DNA from: Phycisphaeraceae bacterium | GTDB lineage: Bacteria; Planctomycetota; Phycisphaerae; Phycisphaerales; Zrk34 | NCBI GenBank assembly: GCA_028284925.1 | Contig: JANQQT010000026.1 | Location: 1 to 52,528 of the forward strand | Length of the DNA: 52,528 bases | Direction: 5' to 3' | Shown here: in pieces, positions 1 through 8,521 of the stretch | Layout: each line of letters starts with the position of its first letter | How positions within the stretch are numbered: the first letter of the stretch is position 1 | Made by a program: the position numbers and the translations under genes | Notes under the pieces: model-generated | What the model saw: the letters and a program-made list of their open reading frames with translations, nothing else | What the model was told of the DNA's origin: nothing | Database searches by the model: none

Positions 1-1731
1 ATCCGTCGCCGTATGCAGATAATGACGCGCCGCGTCATAATCCTTCGGAAATCGCTTCGCCAGCCGCCCATACAATCCCACCGCCGCCGGTCGATTCCTG
101 CTCGACGTGTAATGCCTCGTGTAATACGCATGGGCCCCCAACACCACACGCGCCTGACCGTCACTCAACTTCTGCGTCAACAACCATGCCCGCGGCGAAT
201 TCGCACGCGACGAACGCGACATCGCCGCCACCCAATTCTTCACAAACTGATCCTCCCTGAACTTCGAAACCAATCCACGCACAGTCTTACCCGCCGCCCG
301 ATACTCCTTTCGCCGATTCGCATCACGCGTCCAGTTCGATACCCATCCCACATAATCCGCCAGATACTCATGCCCCCGCGCCGCCTTCAATATCCGACCC
401 GCCATCGCACGCGCCGCATCCTCCGTCTTCGACACATACAACAAATACGATATCGCCGACCCCACATAATAATCATTCGATGGATGATTCATCACCATCT
501 GCTCCGCCATCGCCTTTGCCTTCCCGCTGTCCTTCATCCGATCCCGATACAAATCAAACGCCAGCGCATAAGCAATCCGATGCTCGTTCCGCTTATTCTT
601 CCCCAACGCGCCCAACAACACTTTCTCCGCCTCCCCATACTTCTCCTTAGGCGTCCACTCCACATATCGCCTCGCAATATCATTCACCACCGCCTCCTCA
701 CCCAAGATCTCCGCCAACAACCTCAACGCCTCCCCCGTCCGCCCCTCCCGCTGATACGCATACGACACATACGACAACACGCCAAACCGATCACGCCGCT
801 TCGGATACGCCTTCGCATACGCTCTCGCCACCCTCTCAATCTCCCCAGCCTTCCCCTTCGCCGCACTCAACATCTCCACATGCCGCTTATGCATCGCCGC
901 CGTACTCCGTATCCCCCGAGCCTTACCCATCGCCGCCACCGCATTCGTATACTGCCCCAACGCCGCATAATTCTCCGCTACATACAAATGCAGGTACCGC
1001 TTCTGCTCATCCGACAATGGCAATCCCTTCGCAAACACCTTCCGCGCCAAAACATTGGCCACCGACCACGCCGACGCCCGACGCGCATCCCCAAAACCAT
1101 GTACAGCCACCTCCGCCGCAAACCTCCCCTTCTTCAACCGATCCACCATCTCCTCCGCCAACTTTGCCGCCGCCAGATAACTCTTCCCGTTATTCATCCG
1201 ATTCAGCAACCGAATAGCCTTCACCCCATCCTCACGCGCCGCCGCGCCGCCCAACTTCCAAACCCCTTCGTACGCCGCCGCCGCCTCACGCACCTTCCCC
1301 GCACGCTCCAACGTTCGCGCCAAAACACGCCCCACACGCACTGCCGCACCATCCTTGCCATACCTCGACAAAAACTGACGAGCCGTCGCAACAATCTGCT
1401 CCGTACGCGAAGCCGCCACCAAACCATCCAGATACTTCAGCATCACCGCCCGATGCTCCCGATGCCGTGGCTGCGCCGTAACAAAACGCTCCCCCGTCCG
1501 AATCAACCCAAATACCCGCCCATGCTCATGATACAAATTCACCAGCTCCACCATGATCCGCCCCGCCTCCGGCGATCGATCAATCGTCTTACTCAATCCC
1601 GCCTCCAACCCCGATGCTTTCTTACTCACCTCGTCCAGACCCTTCTCCTGCCCATTCAACACCCCTCCTCCCCCTAACACCAAAACCAACACAACCAAAA
1701 TCCCAACCAACCGCTTCATTCGATTACTCAT
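1..1731 (-). CDS. Secreted helical-repeat (TPR-like) protein, C-terminus outside window
   Basis: The frame is open from an ATG at 1731 to the window edge, so 577 residues are seen and the C-terminus is missing. The start is set by GAGGTG six bases upstream. The N-terminus (MSNRMKRLVGILVVLVLVLG) is a signal peptide or membrane anchor. The rest is almost entirely alpha-helical, rich in Ala, Arg, Glu and Leu, with spaced Tyr/Gly/Ala positions typical of TPR-like arrays (for example AAAYEGVWKLGG and AENYAALGQYTNAVAAMGKA). No catalytic motif is visible. It lies 81 bp downstream of another secreted TPR protein on the same strand and is probably cotranscribed with it. A role as an extracytoplasmic scaffold is inferred; the function is unknown. 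Confidence 0.8.
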   Translation of the reverse strand, partial: MSNRMKRLVGILVVLVLVLGGGGVLNGQEKGLDEVSKKASGLEAGLSKTIDRSPEAGRIMVELVNLYHEHGRVFGLIRTGERFVTAQPRHREHRAVMLKYLDGLVAASRTEQIVATARQFLSRYGKDGAAVRVGRVLARTLERAGKVREAAAAYEGVWKLGGAAAREDGVKAIRLLNRMNNGKSYLAAAKLAEEMVDRLKKGRFAAEVAVHGFGDARRASAWSVANVLARKVFAKGLPLSDEQKRYLHLYVAENYAALGQYTNAVAAMGKARGIRSTAAMHKRHVEMLSAAKGKAGEIERVARAYAKAYPKRRDRFGVLSYVSYAYQREGRTGEALRLLAEILGEEAVVNDIARRYVEWTPKEKYGEAEKVLLGALGKNKRNEHRIAYALAFDLYRDRMKDSGKAKAMAEQMVMNHPSNDYYVGSAISYLLYVSKTEDAARAMAGRILKAARGHEYLADYVGWVSNWTRDANRRKEYRAAGKTVRGLVSKFREDQFVKNWVAAMSRSSRANSPRAWLLTQKLSDGQARVVLGAHAYYTRHYTSSRNRPAAVGLYGRLAKRFPKDYDAARHYLHTATD

Positions 1732-1812
1732 ATCAATCACCTCACAGGTGCTCGTCTTCTTCGTCATCATGTACATCCGTTAACATCCATCTACACCCTA
1801 CACCAATCCAGC

Positions 1813-4224
1813 TCAAAAACCAGCCTTCGCCAGCGCATCCGAAATCCGCTTCGATTCCGCCGCCAGTTTCGATTCCGGGAAATCACCCACTACCTGGTCA
1901 AATCGACGCTTCGCATCCTTCCGTCGATTCAACCGATACAGACACCGTCCGTAATTAAACAAAATCACATCCAGAAATTTCGCATCCGGATGATCCGACA
2001 TGACCGATTCAAACGTCTCCACCGCCCGACTGTAATCCTTCTTCTCATAGTAGTAATTCGCCATCTTGGCCACCGCTTCACCCACCCTCCCCGATTCCGG
2101 GAACTTCTCGAACACCTTCTTGTATTCCTGAAACGCCTTTTCCTTCAACTGCTCCGCCTGCTGCTCCTTCGCCTTCGCCGCCATGTCGTCATAACACTGT
2201 GCAATCCCAAACTGTGCCTCACCCCGCAAATCAGACGCCTTCAGATTCACCAGTCGCGAATACAGACTGATCGCCCGATTCAGGTTCCCCTGCTTCCGCG
2301 CCACGCCCGCCAACTGCAGCATCGCGTCATCCACAAACCCCGAATTCGGAAACTCCCGCTGCAACCGCTGTGCCATCGCCGCCGCAAGTTCCAGCTTGTC
2401 CATCTGAAAATAAATCTGCCACAATTGCACATACGTCTCTTCCAGAATCCGCCCGCCCAGCTTTCTCGCATCATCCACAATCTCTTCACATGTCTCCAAC
2501 GCCTCTCCATACTTCGCCTTGGCATTCGCCGCCAGTCCGAACTCCTTGTAATGCGTCCCAATATGCGTCAACGCGGTCGCCGTCTTTAACTTCGTCTTCA
2601 GCCTTAACTCCTCATCGGAGATCTGCGCCCGCGTCACACGCACACCACCCAGATTACCCTCCACACAACGAGCCGTCGCCTTCAAATCCTTTGCCTTCGA
2701 TGTCGAATTCAACTTGTCCGCATAAGTCACACGTAACAGATCACCCGGCGCCGCACTCAATGCCTGATCGCCTCGATTCACCTTCGCATCCACATCCACC
2801 TTAACGACCGCAATGGTTGTGCGAAACACCCCCGAATGAATCGAATCATCCTTCGCATCCGCCTTGATATCCTTCAACAGATCACTCCCCGCACTCTTCC
2901 CATTCCCTTGATCACCATCCGGCAACGTCGGCACCCCCTTTCCATCCGTTCCCCCCGACGTCTCCACTGACTTCGAAGCGCCACCCACACCCTTCTCCTC
3001 CAGCCGAACCTCCTTCAACACAATCTCCATCGAATCAATCAACTTCAACGGATCGACCTTCGGACGCTGATCCTCCGGAATCTTATTAATGTCAATCTTC
3101 TCAGCACGCTTCCCCGCCGCCTTCGCAATCAAATCCGCCATCTCATTCTCTAGCTCCTCTGGCGTCTTCTCACGATAAACCTCCGCACGCGCCTTCAACA
3201 CATCCGCCTCATCCGTCACATCCCGATCCGCATCAATAACCTGCACATTGCTCTCCTTGCCCAACACAACGCCCTGAAGATCATCCGAAAATGCCCCGTC
3301 CATGATCGAAACCTTCCCGTTCCCTACCACAAGAATCGTCTGCGTACGTTTTTCGTTGAACTTCCGATCCGCCGTATGCGCATCCGTATACGTCACCGTA
3401 ATCTTGTCATCCCCCTTCAACTCCAATTGCCCGTTCTCAGGCCGTGGCCTTCCCAACTTCGTCGCAATCGATCCCAACACCAATCGCACGTTTTTCCCAA
3501 CCGGAATACACTTCACCAATTCCCTATCCCCCGATGTGGCCTTCACCTCCACCTGCACCGTCTCCCCTTTTTCCAATACGGCCAAATCCGCATCTTCGAT
3601 CTTGATAAACAGCCGCTTACCCGCCTCCGATTTCTGCGTCGCACGATCCTTCTCACTCAACGCCGTCCCAACCTTCTCCAGCGCAGCAATCGCCCTTGAA
3701 TAATGCCCCAGCTGAAAATGCCCCAAACCGATGTAGTAATACGCCTCGTTCACATGCTGTGAAACCGGAAACTTTTCTATCACCGCCCGCATCGCCTTGA
3801 AACACTTCCCGTAATTCCGCCCCTCATAAAAACACACCCCGATCTTCAACAACGCCTCCGCCCGCTGCTTCTCATCCCGATTCGTCTCCTCGGACACCAC
3901 GGCAAACTGCGCACGCGCACGATCAAACGCACGCTCTTTCTTCATCAGGTGCTCGCCCAACTTCATATGAGCCAAAAACCGATGTTTCGACTTCGGATAC
4001 CGCTCAATCACCGATTGATAGATCTCAACCGCTTTTTTGATCTCATTCGCCGCATATCGCAGATCACCCGCCTCAATTAACTTCTTCGCCGCCCGATCCT
4101 CAATGATCGAACCACGAACCGCAGCCTTGGGCTTACTCGCCTGCCCCAACACTTCATAAATCCCAAGAATCCCAAACACCATCAGGACTAGGGCAACCAT
4201 CAACACTCGATGCATTCGCTTCAT
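1813..4224 (-). CDS. Secreted TPR protein with a central beta-rich region
   Basis: 803 residues; ATG at 4224 with AGGAA eight bases upstream. Residues 1-30 are a signal peptide or anchor (VLMVALVLMVFGILGIYEVLG). Residues about 45-200 and 560-800 are TPR arrays (for example AYYYIGLGHFQLGHYSRAIAAL and FNYGRCLYRLNRRKDAKRRF). Between them is a beta-rich segment with two related stretches: DADLAVLEKGE...GDRE...VTYTD and DADRDVTDEAD...SGVFRTTI...VTYAD. The C-terminal repeats resemble the YbgF/BamD-type TPRs used in envelope assembly. This is the first gene of a likely two-gene unit with the truncated TPR gene downstream. A periplasmic scaffold role is inferred. No enzymatic motif is seen. Confidence 0.85.
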   Translation of the reverse strand: MKRMHRVLMVALVLMVFGILGIYEVLGQASKPKAAVRGSIIEDRAAKKLIEAGDLRYAANEIKKAVEIYQSVIERYPKSKHRFLAHMKLGEHLMKKERAFDRARAQFAVVSEETNRDEKQRAEALLKIGVCFYEGRNYGKCFKAMRAVIEKFPVSQHVNEAYYYIGLGHFQLGHYSRAIAALEKVGTALSEKDRATQKSEAGKRLFIKIEDADLAVLEKGETVQVEVKATSGDRELVKCIPVGKNVRLVLGSIATKLGRPRPENGQLELKGDDKITVTYTDAHTADRKFNEKRTQTILVVGNGKVSIMDGAFSDDLQGVVLGKESNVQVIDADRDVTDEADVLKARAEVYREKTPEELENEMADLIAKAAGKRAEKIDINKIPEDQRPKVDPLKLIDSMEIVLKEVRLEEKGVGGASKSVETSGGTDGKGVPTLPDGDQGNGKSAGSDLLKDIKADAKDDSIHSGVFRTTIAVVKVDVDAKVNRGDQALSAAPGDLLRVTYADKLNSTSKAKDLKATARCVEGNLGGVRVTRAQISDEELRLKTKLKTATALTHIGTHYKEFGLAANAKAKYGEALETCEEIVDDARKLGGRILEETYVQLWQIYFQMDKLELAAAMAQRLQREFPNSGFVDDAMLQLAGVARKQGNLNRAISLYSRLVNLKASDLRGEAQFGIAQCYDDMAAKAKEQQAEQLKEKAFQEYKKVFEKFPESGRVGEAVAKMANYYYEKKDYSRAVETFESVMSDHPDAKFLDVILFNYGRCLYRLNRRKDAKRRFDQVVGDFPESKLAAESKRISDALAKAGF

Positions 4225-4376
4225 CGCATTTTTCCTATTTGCACGTCAAACTTATCAATCCCTGTCCCCCTACCAACAACCCCGCGCGCACACCAATCCC
4301 CTGCCGCTGTATAAACGACAACCCCCAGCACGCCCGCGCCCATCAAACCACGCAGGCTACCCACTCTGTCAGGAAT

Positions 4377-4409
4377 GGAGCGTTCTGCCATCAAACCGTC
4401 CCACGCTCC
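4377..4409 (-). terminator. Weak hairpin just after the DUF1501 gene
   Basis: Seven-base arms GGAGCGT (4377-4383) and ACGCTCC (4403-4409) flank a 19-base loop, starting 11 bases after the stop codon at 4420. There is no U-run on the minus strand, so it may be a 3' stabilising hairpin or chance rather than an intrinsic terminator. Confidence 0.3.
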
Positions 4410-4419
4410 GGCAATAGGT

Positions 4420-5679
4420 CTAGACAAACAATTCCTTAATCGCCTTGCCCTTATCCACAAGTCGCATCGGGCGCTCCAGCGGCGTGTTCACTTCCTTGTT
4501 CGGATCAATACCCAATGCATAACACACCGAAGCGTGTAAGTCCGGAACCTTCACCGGACGATCCTTCGGCAACACACCATCAATATCACTCGAACCTACA
4601 ACCGTCCCCCCTTTAACTCCACCACCCGCCATAAAGCACGAGAAACATCGGGCATGATGGTCACGACCCGCGTTATTATTCACACGAGGCGTACGACCGA
4701 ATTCACTCAACACAATCACCAGCGTCCGCTTCAGACGTCCGGTCTTGTTCAGATCCTCGATCAACGATGCCAACGCCGGATCCATAATGTCCCCGTGAGC
4801 CTGCATCGCCGGGAAGTTATTCGAGTGGGTATCGAATCCGCCCCGATTCACCTGCACAAAACGTACACCGGTTTCCACGAGTCGCTTGGCCAGCAAGGCG
4901 CCGCGACCAAACGGGTTGTCCCCATACCGCGTCAACTCTTCCCCACTGATCTGGTCAAAATCAAACGCCTTCAAAGCGGGTGATTGCATCAGGGCGACAG
5001 CTTCCTTCGTCGCCGTCTCCGTTGATTTCATCTTGGCGCTTCCGCGCGCCGCACGCGTCCGGGCATTCATCTTCGCAAGAATCTCCAGTCGCTTGTTCCC
5101 ACGCGTCTTGTGAATCCCTTCCGGGAACGCAAGGTACGGATCGCGGAAACCCGGCCGCGCCACATAATACGCTTCACACGCCTGACCCAGATAACCCGCT
5201 CGACGCGCCTGACCATTGATCGAAATGAAGGCAGGCAGATCACCCATGCGATTCTTCTCATGCACCACAACCGAACCGATACCCGGATGGATCAGGTTGG
5301 GCGATGCGTTATACGAGGTCTGCAACTGATAAGACGCCCGACCGTGATCGCCGTTCGTCCCCGCAATCGAACGAATCAGCGACGCATGATGCATCTGTTT
5401 CGCCAATCGGGGAAAGATCTCGCTGATCTCCACACCCTTCGCTGACGTCTTGATCGGATTGAATTCACCCTGCGTAGGACGTCCCGGTTTCGGATCCCAC
5501 GTGTCGAGGTGACTCATCCCACCACCGCACCAGAACAGGATGACCTGATCAGCCTTCTGTTTACCCGCCGTACCCGCCAGTGAAATAAGCTGGTTCACAT
5601 GCATCCCCAGCAGGCTCGCGCCCGATGCAGCCAACAAGTTACGACGCGTTAAACGGTAATCCTGACATGCGTTCGACAT
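4420..5679 (-). CDS. DUF1501 family protein (Tat-exported)
   Basis: 419 residues; ATG at 5679, preceded by a GGAGTAGG purine stretch. The N-terminus has a twin-arginine signal (LTRRNLLAASGASLLG, RR at 12-13). The body is a typical DUF1501 protein: VILFWCGGGMSHLDTWDPKP near residue 46, FVQVNRGGFDTHSNN, a LSEFGRTPRVNNNAGRDHHA motif, and a GGVKGGTVVGSSD stretch near the C-terminus. DUF1501 is distantly related to the sulfatase/alkaline phosphatase fold. In planctomycetes it is regularly paired with DUF1549/DUF1553 proteins, as here with the gene ending 75 bp upstream. The biochemical function is not established. Export through Tat suggests a folded, possibly metal-containing periplasmic protein. 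Confidence 0.93.
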   Translation of the reverse strand: MSNACQDYRLTRRNLLAASGASLLGMHVNQLISLAGTAGKQKADQVILFWCGGGMSHLDTWDPKPGRPTQGEFNPIKTSAKGVEISEIFPRLAKQMHHASLIRSIAGTNGDHGRASYQLQTSYNASPNLIHPGIGSVVVHEKNRMGDLPAFISINGQARRAGYLGQACEAYYVARPGFRDPYLAFPEGIHKTRGNKRLEILAKMNARTRAARGSAKMKSTETATKEAVALMQSPALKAFDFDQISGEELTRYGDNPFGRGALLAKRLVETGVRFVQVNRGGFDTHSNNFPAMQAHGDIMDPALASLIEDLNKTGRLKRTLVIVLSEFGRTPRVNNNAGRDHHARCFSCFMAGGGVKGGTVVGSSDIDGVLPKDRPVKVPDLHASVCYALGIDPNKEVNTPLERPMRLVDKGKAIKELFV

Positions 5680-5754
5680 AATGCCTACTCCAAGGTTTCA
5701 CGCTCGCTCAATTCCGCAAGCAATTTCGTCCAATCCTTAACCGTAAATGTTCTC

Positions 5755-7905
5755 TTACGGCAAAAACCGAAATTCGTGACTGTTCAACAACGCCCATCGT
5801 AAATCCGCCAACCCTTCCTTGGGCTTACTGTCTCCCGAAACGATCTCACGACCCTCCGCCAGTTCCACCGCACTCGGCTTCCGCGTTAGAATCTCCAGAT
5901 AAACAAACTCAATCGCACGATCCACACTTGCGCCCTTGCCCGAAATCAACCGATGCACCGGCTCCAGCGGGCCGACGCGCGATGCCTCATGCGTCAACTT
6001 GCCGTTCAATATCATCAATTGCTGACGCATCGAAGGTGTATCCTCACGGAAGTCACCAAGCCTCGCCCGGGCCGGCTGACCAAACACACGCAGGAAGTGC
6101 GCCGGATTGGCCGGCGTCGCCATACGCATCGATGAGGAATAGCTCGGATTGTCATCAAAAGTTCGCTCAACCGTTTTGTAAATGTACTTCATCCGATCCT
6201 GGCGATTTCGAGCCGCCATCGCAGCCATACGCTCGGCTTGCAATTGCTCATCCGTCTTCTGCTTCAACATCCGAAGCTCGGCTTCCGTATCCTTCTGATT
6301 CAACTGCTTGTCAAAATCAATCTCAATGGTCTTCTCAAGGTCATAACCCGATGGCGCTGCCCCACTCCCCTTCTTCATCGCCGCCATCGCAGCGTCCCCG
6401 TTACCACCCAAATTGGTCGATGTCGCCGGAGTCGATCCCTTGGCGGGAGTCTCCCGGCCAACTGGAATGCGAATGCGCTCCTTATACGTCTTCACATTCG
6501 CCCCGGCAGGCCATTTCTTCCTGGACAAATGTCCCGCCGTCACGATCGAATCGTACAGCACTTCACTGATCATCCGACGCTCATTCGCCGCGGTAAACGC
6601 CTCGCGCGAGGCTTTCGCGACCTTCTTATCTGCCGATACCGGCAGATGACTCCGTTGATACGACTCAGACGTCACAATCATCTTGATCAAAGCCCGAAGG
6701 TCATAACCCGTCGCCACAAACTCATTCGCCAGATACGAAAGCGTCTTGGGGTGCGAAGGCGTGTTGTATTCTGAAAAATCATCCAGCGGAATCACGATCC
6801 CGCGACCAAGCAACTGTGCCCAGACCCGATTCACAAACGACTGTGAAAAATAGCGGTTATACGGATCGGTAATCATCTTCGACAACTGCTCACGCAACTC
6901 GCTCGGACGATACAGATCGCTCGTGACGTTCAACTTCTTACGCTGAGCAATCGCATCACCTTCAATATCAATCCCGCCCGGCCCCTTTTTCTTCTTGCCG
7001 ATGGATGTGTCAGCCGAATCCAGCAAACTGTCGATCGAATCGCCGCTATCGGCAACACTTGCTTTGGCTCGTGCCTGCGCCTCTCGCAACGCCCGCAATC
7101 GCGCCACATGCGGCGGAGTTACCATCGGCTTGTCAATCGCAAACGGAAACTTCGGCATCACAGGCGTTCGTGTCTTCGGCTTCTTACGCTCCGGAGGCCA
7201 CAAAACAGACATCTTGTTCGACTCCGTCGTGTATACCGAATTCGTAAACCGACTCTGCACACGCGTCGTCTTCCCGAAATAGGCCGCAAAGTTATAAAAC
7301 TCGCGCTGCTTCCAGTCATCAAACGGATGATCATGACACTGCGCGCACGAAATGCGAATACCCATGAACACCTGCGCCGTCGCGCCGGCCAACGCCATCG
7401 CATCCGCATCATCACCGAGGATAAACCCCACCGCAGGAGATTGGTTCGCCTTGCCGTTCGCCGAAATCATCTCACGCGCCATCACATCATAAGGCACACC
7501 ATTCCGTATTGACCGATTCACATATGCAAGCCATTGCGACCCGCCCGAGGTATTCGTGCGGATACGAAGCATGTCCGCGAAAAACACCGTCCATCGATCC
7601 GCAAAACGAGGATGCTGCAAAAGCTTGTCAACAAGTTTTTGGCGGCGTTCCTTCGGCGACCACGCTTGATACGCCTTGATCTCCGCCTGCGATGGAATGC
7701 GACCGATCAGATCCACGGTCAACCGTCGAAGAAATGCCAGGTCATCAATCCGCCCGGTCTTCACAAGCTTCAATTTGGATTTTGAGTTTTCACCCGCAAG
7801 AACCTTGTCCAGTTGAGTCACCGCGCCAACCGGAAGGCTCATCGCCAGGAGGAGGACCGCAATGGAACAGATCATGTACCGGCTAATCATCGCTGTGCGC
7901 ACCAT
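5755..7905 (-). CDS. DUF1549/DUF1553 (PSD1-type) exported protein
   Basis: 716 residues from the ATG at 7905, chosen because GGAG lies six bases upstream and a signal peptide follows at once (ISRYMICSIAVLLLAMSLPVGA). The frame is open to 8301, but that extension looks non-coding. DUF1549 spans about residues 30-220, with LRRLTVDLIGRIPS and a cytochrome-like SCAQCHDHPFDDWKQREF motif (CAQCH 187-191). A charged low-complexity linker with KKKKGPGG separates it from DUF1553, which includes YFSQSFVNRVWAQLLGRGIV and DLRALIKMIVTSESYQRS. Many relatives carry an extra N-terminal cytochrome domain (PSCyt1), which is absent here. Probably cotranscribed with the DUF1501 gene; function unknown. Confidence 0.92.
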   Translation of the reverse strand: MVRTAMISRYMICSIAVLLLAMSLPVGAVTQLDKVLAGENSKSKLKLVKTGRIDDLAFLRRLTVDLIGRIPSQAEIKAYQAWSPKERRQKLVDKLLQHPRFADRWTVFFADMLRIRTNTSGGSQWLAYVNRSIRNGVPYDVMAREMISANGKANQSPAVGFILGDDADAMALAGATAQVFMGIRISCAQCHDHPFDDWKQREFYNFAAYFGKTTRVQSRFTNSVYTTESNKMSVLWPPERKKPKTRTPVMPKFPFAIDKPMVTPPHVARLRALREAQARAKASVADSGDSIDSLLDSADTSIGKKKKGPGGIDIEGDAIAQRKKLNVTSDLYRPSELREQLSKMITDPYNRYFSQSFVNRVWAQLLGRGIVIPLDDFSEYNTPSHPKTLSYLANEFVATGYDLRALIKMIVTSESYQRSHLPVSADKKVAKASREAFTAANERRMISEVLYDSIVTAGHLSRKKWPAGANVKTYKERIRIPVGRETPAKGSTPATSTNLGGNGDAAMAAMKKGSGAAPSGYDLEKTIEIDFDKQLNQKDTEAELRMLKQKTDEQLQAERMAAMAARNRQDRMKYIYKTVERTFDDNPSYSSSMRMATPANPAHFLRVFGQPARARLGDFREDTPSMRQQLMILNGKLTHEASRVGPLEPVHRLISGKGASVDRAIEFVYLEILTRKPSAVELAEGREIVSGDSKPKEGLADLRWALLNSHEFRFLP

Positions 7906-8521
7906 TCGTTCGCTCCATCTGGATTTTTCGTGACAAAAAAGACCGTTTCGCACTCTTTCGCGCCAAAACCGACCCCAAAAAACGCACTTCAATCGGTTTC
8001 GAACCCCCGTTTTTTCCCTGTTTTGCCACAATGCGTATCTTATCATCGGCGATAATTTTACGCCAGTTCTTATTTCCCAGCCGCTTCCTAACCCCCCTCC
8101 CGCCTCGTATAACAGTTGTTGCATCCCCCGCCACAGGTTACACCACCACCCCACATCATTTATCCAGTCGTCTTCCGTCACCTCATAGGTGTTGTTACCT
8201 ACCGGGCTTCCGCTCATCCTCATGTGCATTTGCCCCATCACCCTCCCTAAATCCTCATTTCTGAACCATAAACGGCAATATTGACTAATATTAAAATTCA
8301 CCTATTCGCCCGATCCGCGACAAAACCCCGGCCTATTCAAGAATTAAACGTTTCAAAAAATTCACGATTCCAGTACACTACTAAAGTAGTGCTGGACGTC
8401 TTAGCGCGGATGGTACATCAAACACGGGGATGAGTCGGCTTAATCGCATTCGCGCAACAGTCGTAAAAACAATCGGTTATAAACTTCCTAAAGACCTCTC
8501 GATGGAGGCAGGAGGAATGAA
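7906..8521. promoter_or_regulatory. 616-bp divergent intergenic region
   Basis: It separates the DUF1549 gene (-) from the giant exoprotein gene (+) and must hold both promoters. No gene was recognised. Visible structure: an inverted repeat AAAAAACG (7977-7984) / CGTTTTTT (8008-8015); a doubled AATATT at 8277-8293; an imperfect hairpin at 8372-8397; and a strong GGAGGA ribosome-binding site at 8511-8516. No convincing -35/-10 pair was identified. Confidence 0.5.
8372..8397 (+). promoter_or_regulatory. Hairpin / operator-like inverted repeat upstream of giant gene
   Basis: CACTACT and AGTAGTG pair around AA. The flanking CCAG and CTGG can extend the stem across a two-base bulge. It lies about 125 bases before the start codon at 8522, so it could be an operator or a 5' leader hairpin. 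Its function is unproven. Confidence 0.4.

Noticed and set aside
13-1677. Long plus-strand open frame, extremely Arg/Pro/His-rich
   Set aside because: It is the antisense of the minus-strand TPR-like gene in the same codon register. Its composition is artefactual, and the minus frame has a signal peptide and a ribosome-binding site.
7883-8134. Minus-strand 83-residue frame overlapping the DUF1549 start
   Set aside because: No recognisable motif; it lies over the gene start and promoter region.
7906-8301. N-terminal extension of the DUF1549 gene to 8301
   Set aside because: The extension has no family similarity, and a signal peptide with a good ribosome-binding site begins at 7905.
8280-8310. 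Sigma-70 promoter from TTGACT near 8281
   Set aside because: No acceptable -10 box at the right spacing.
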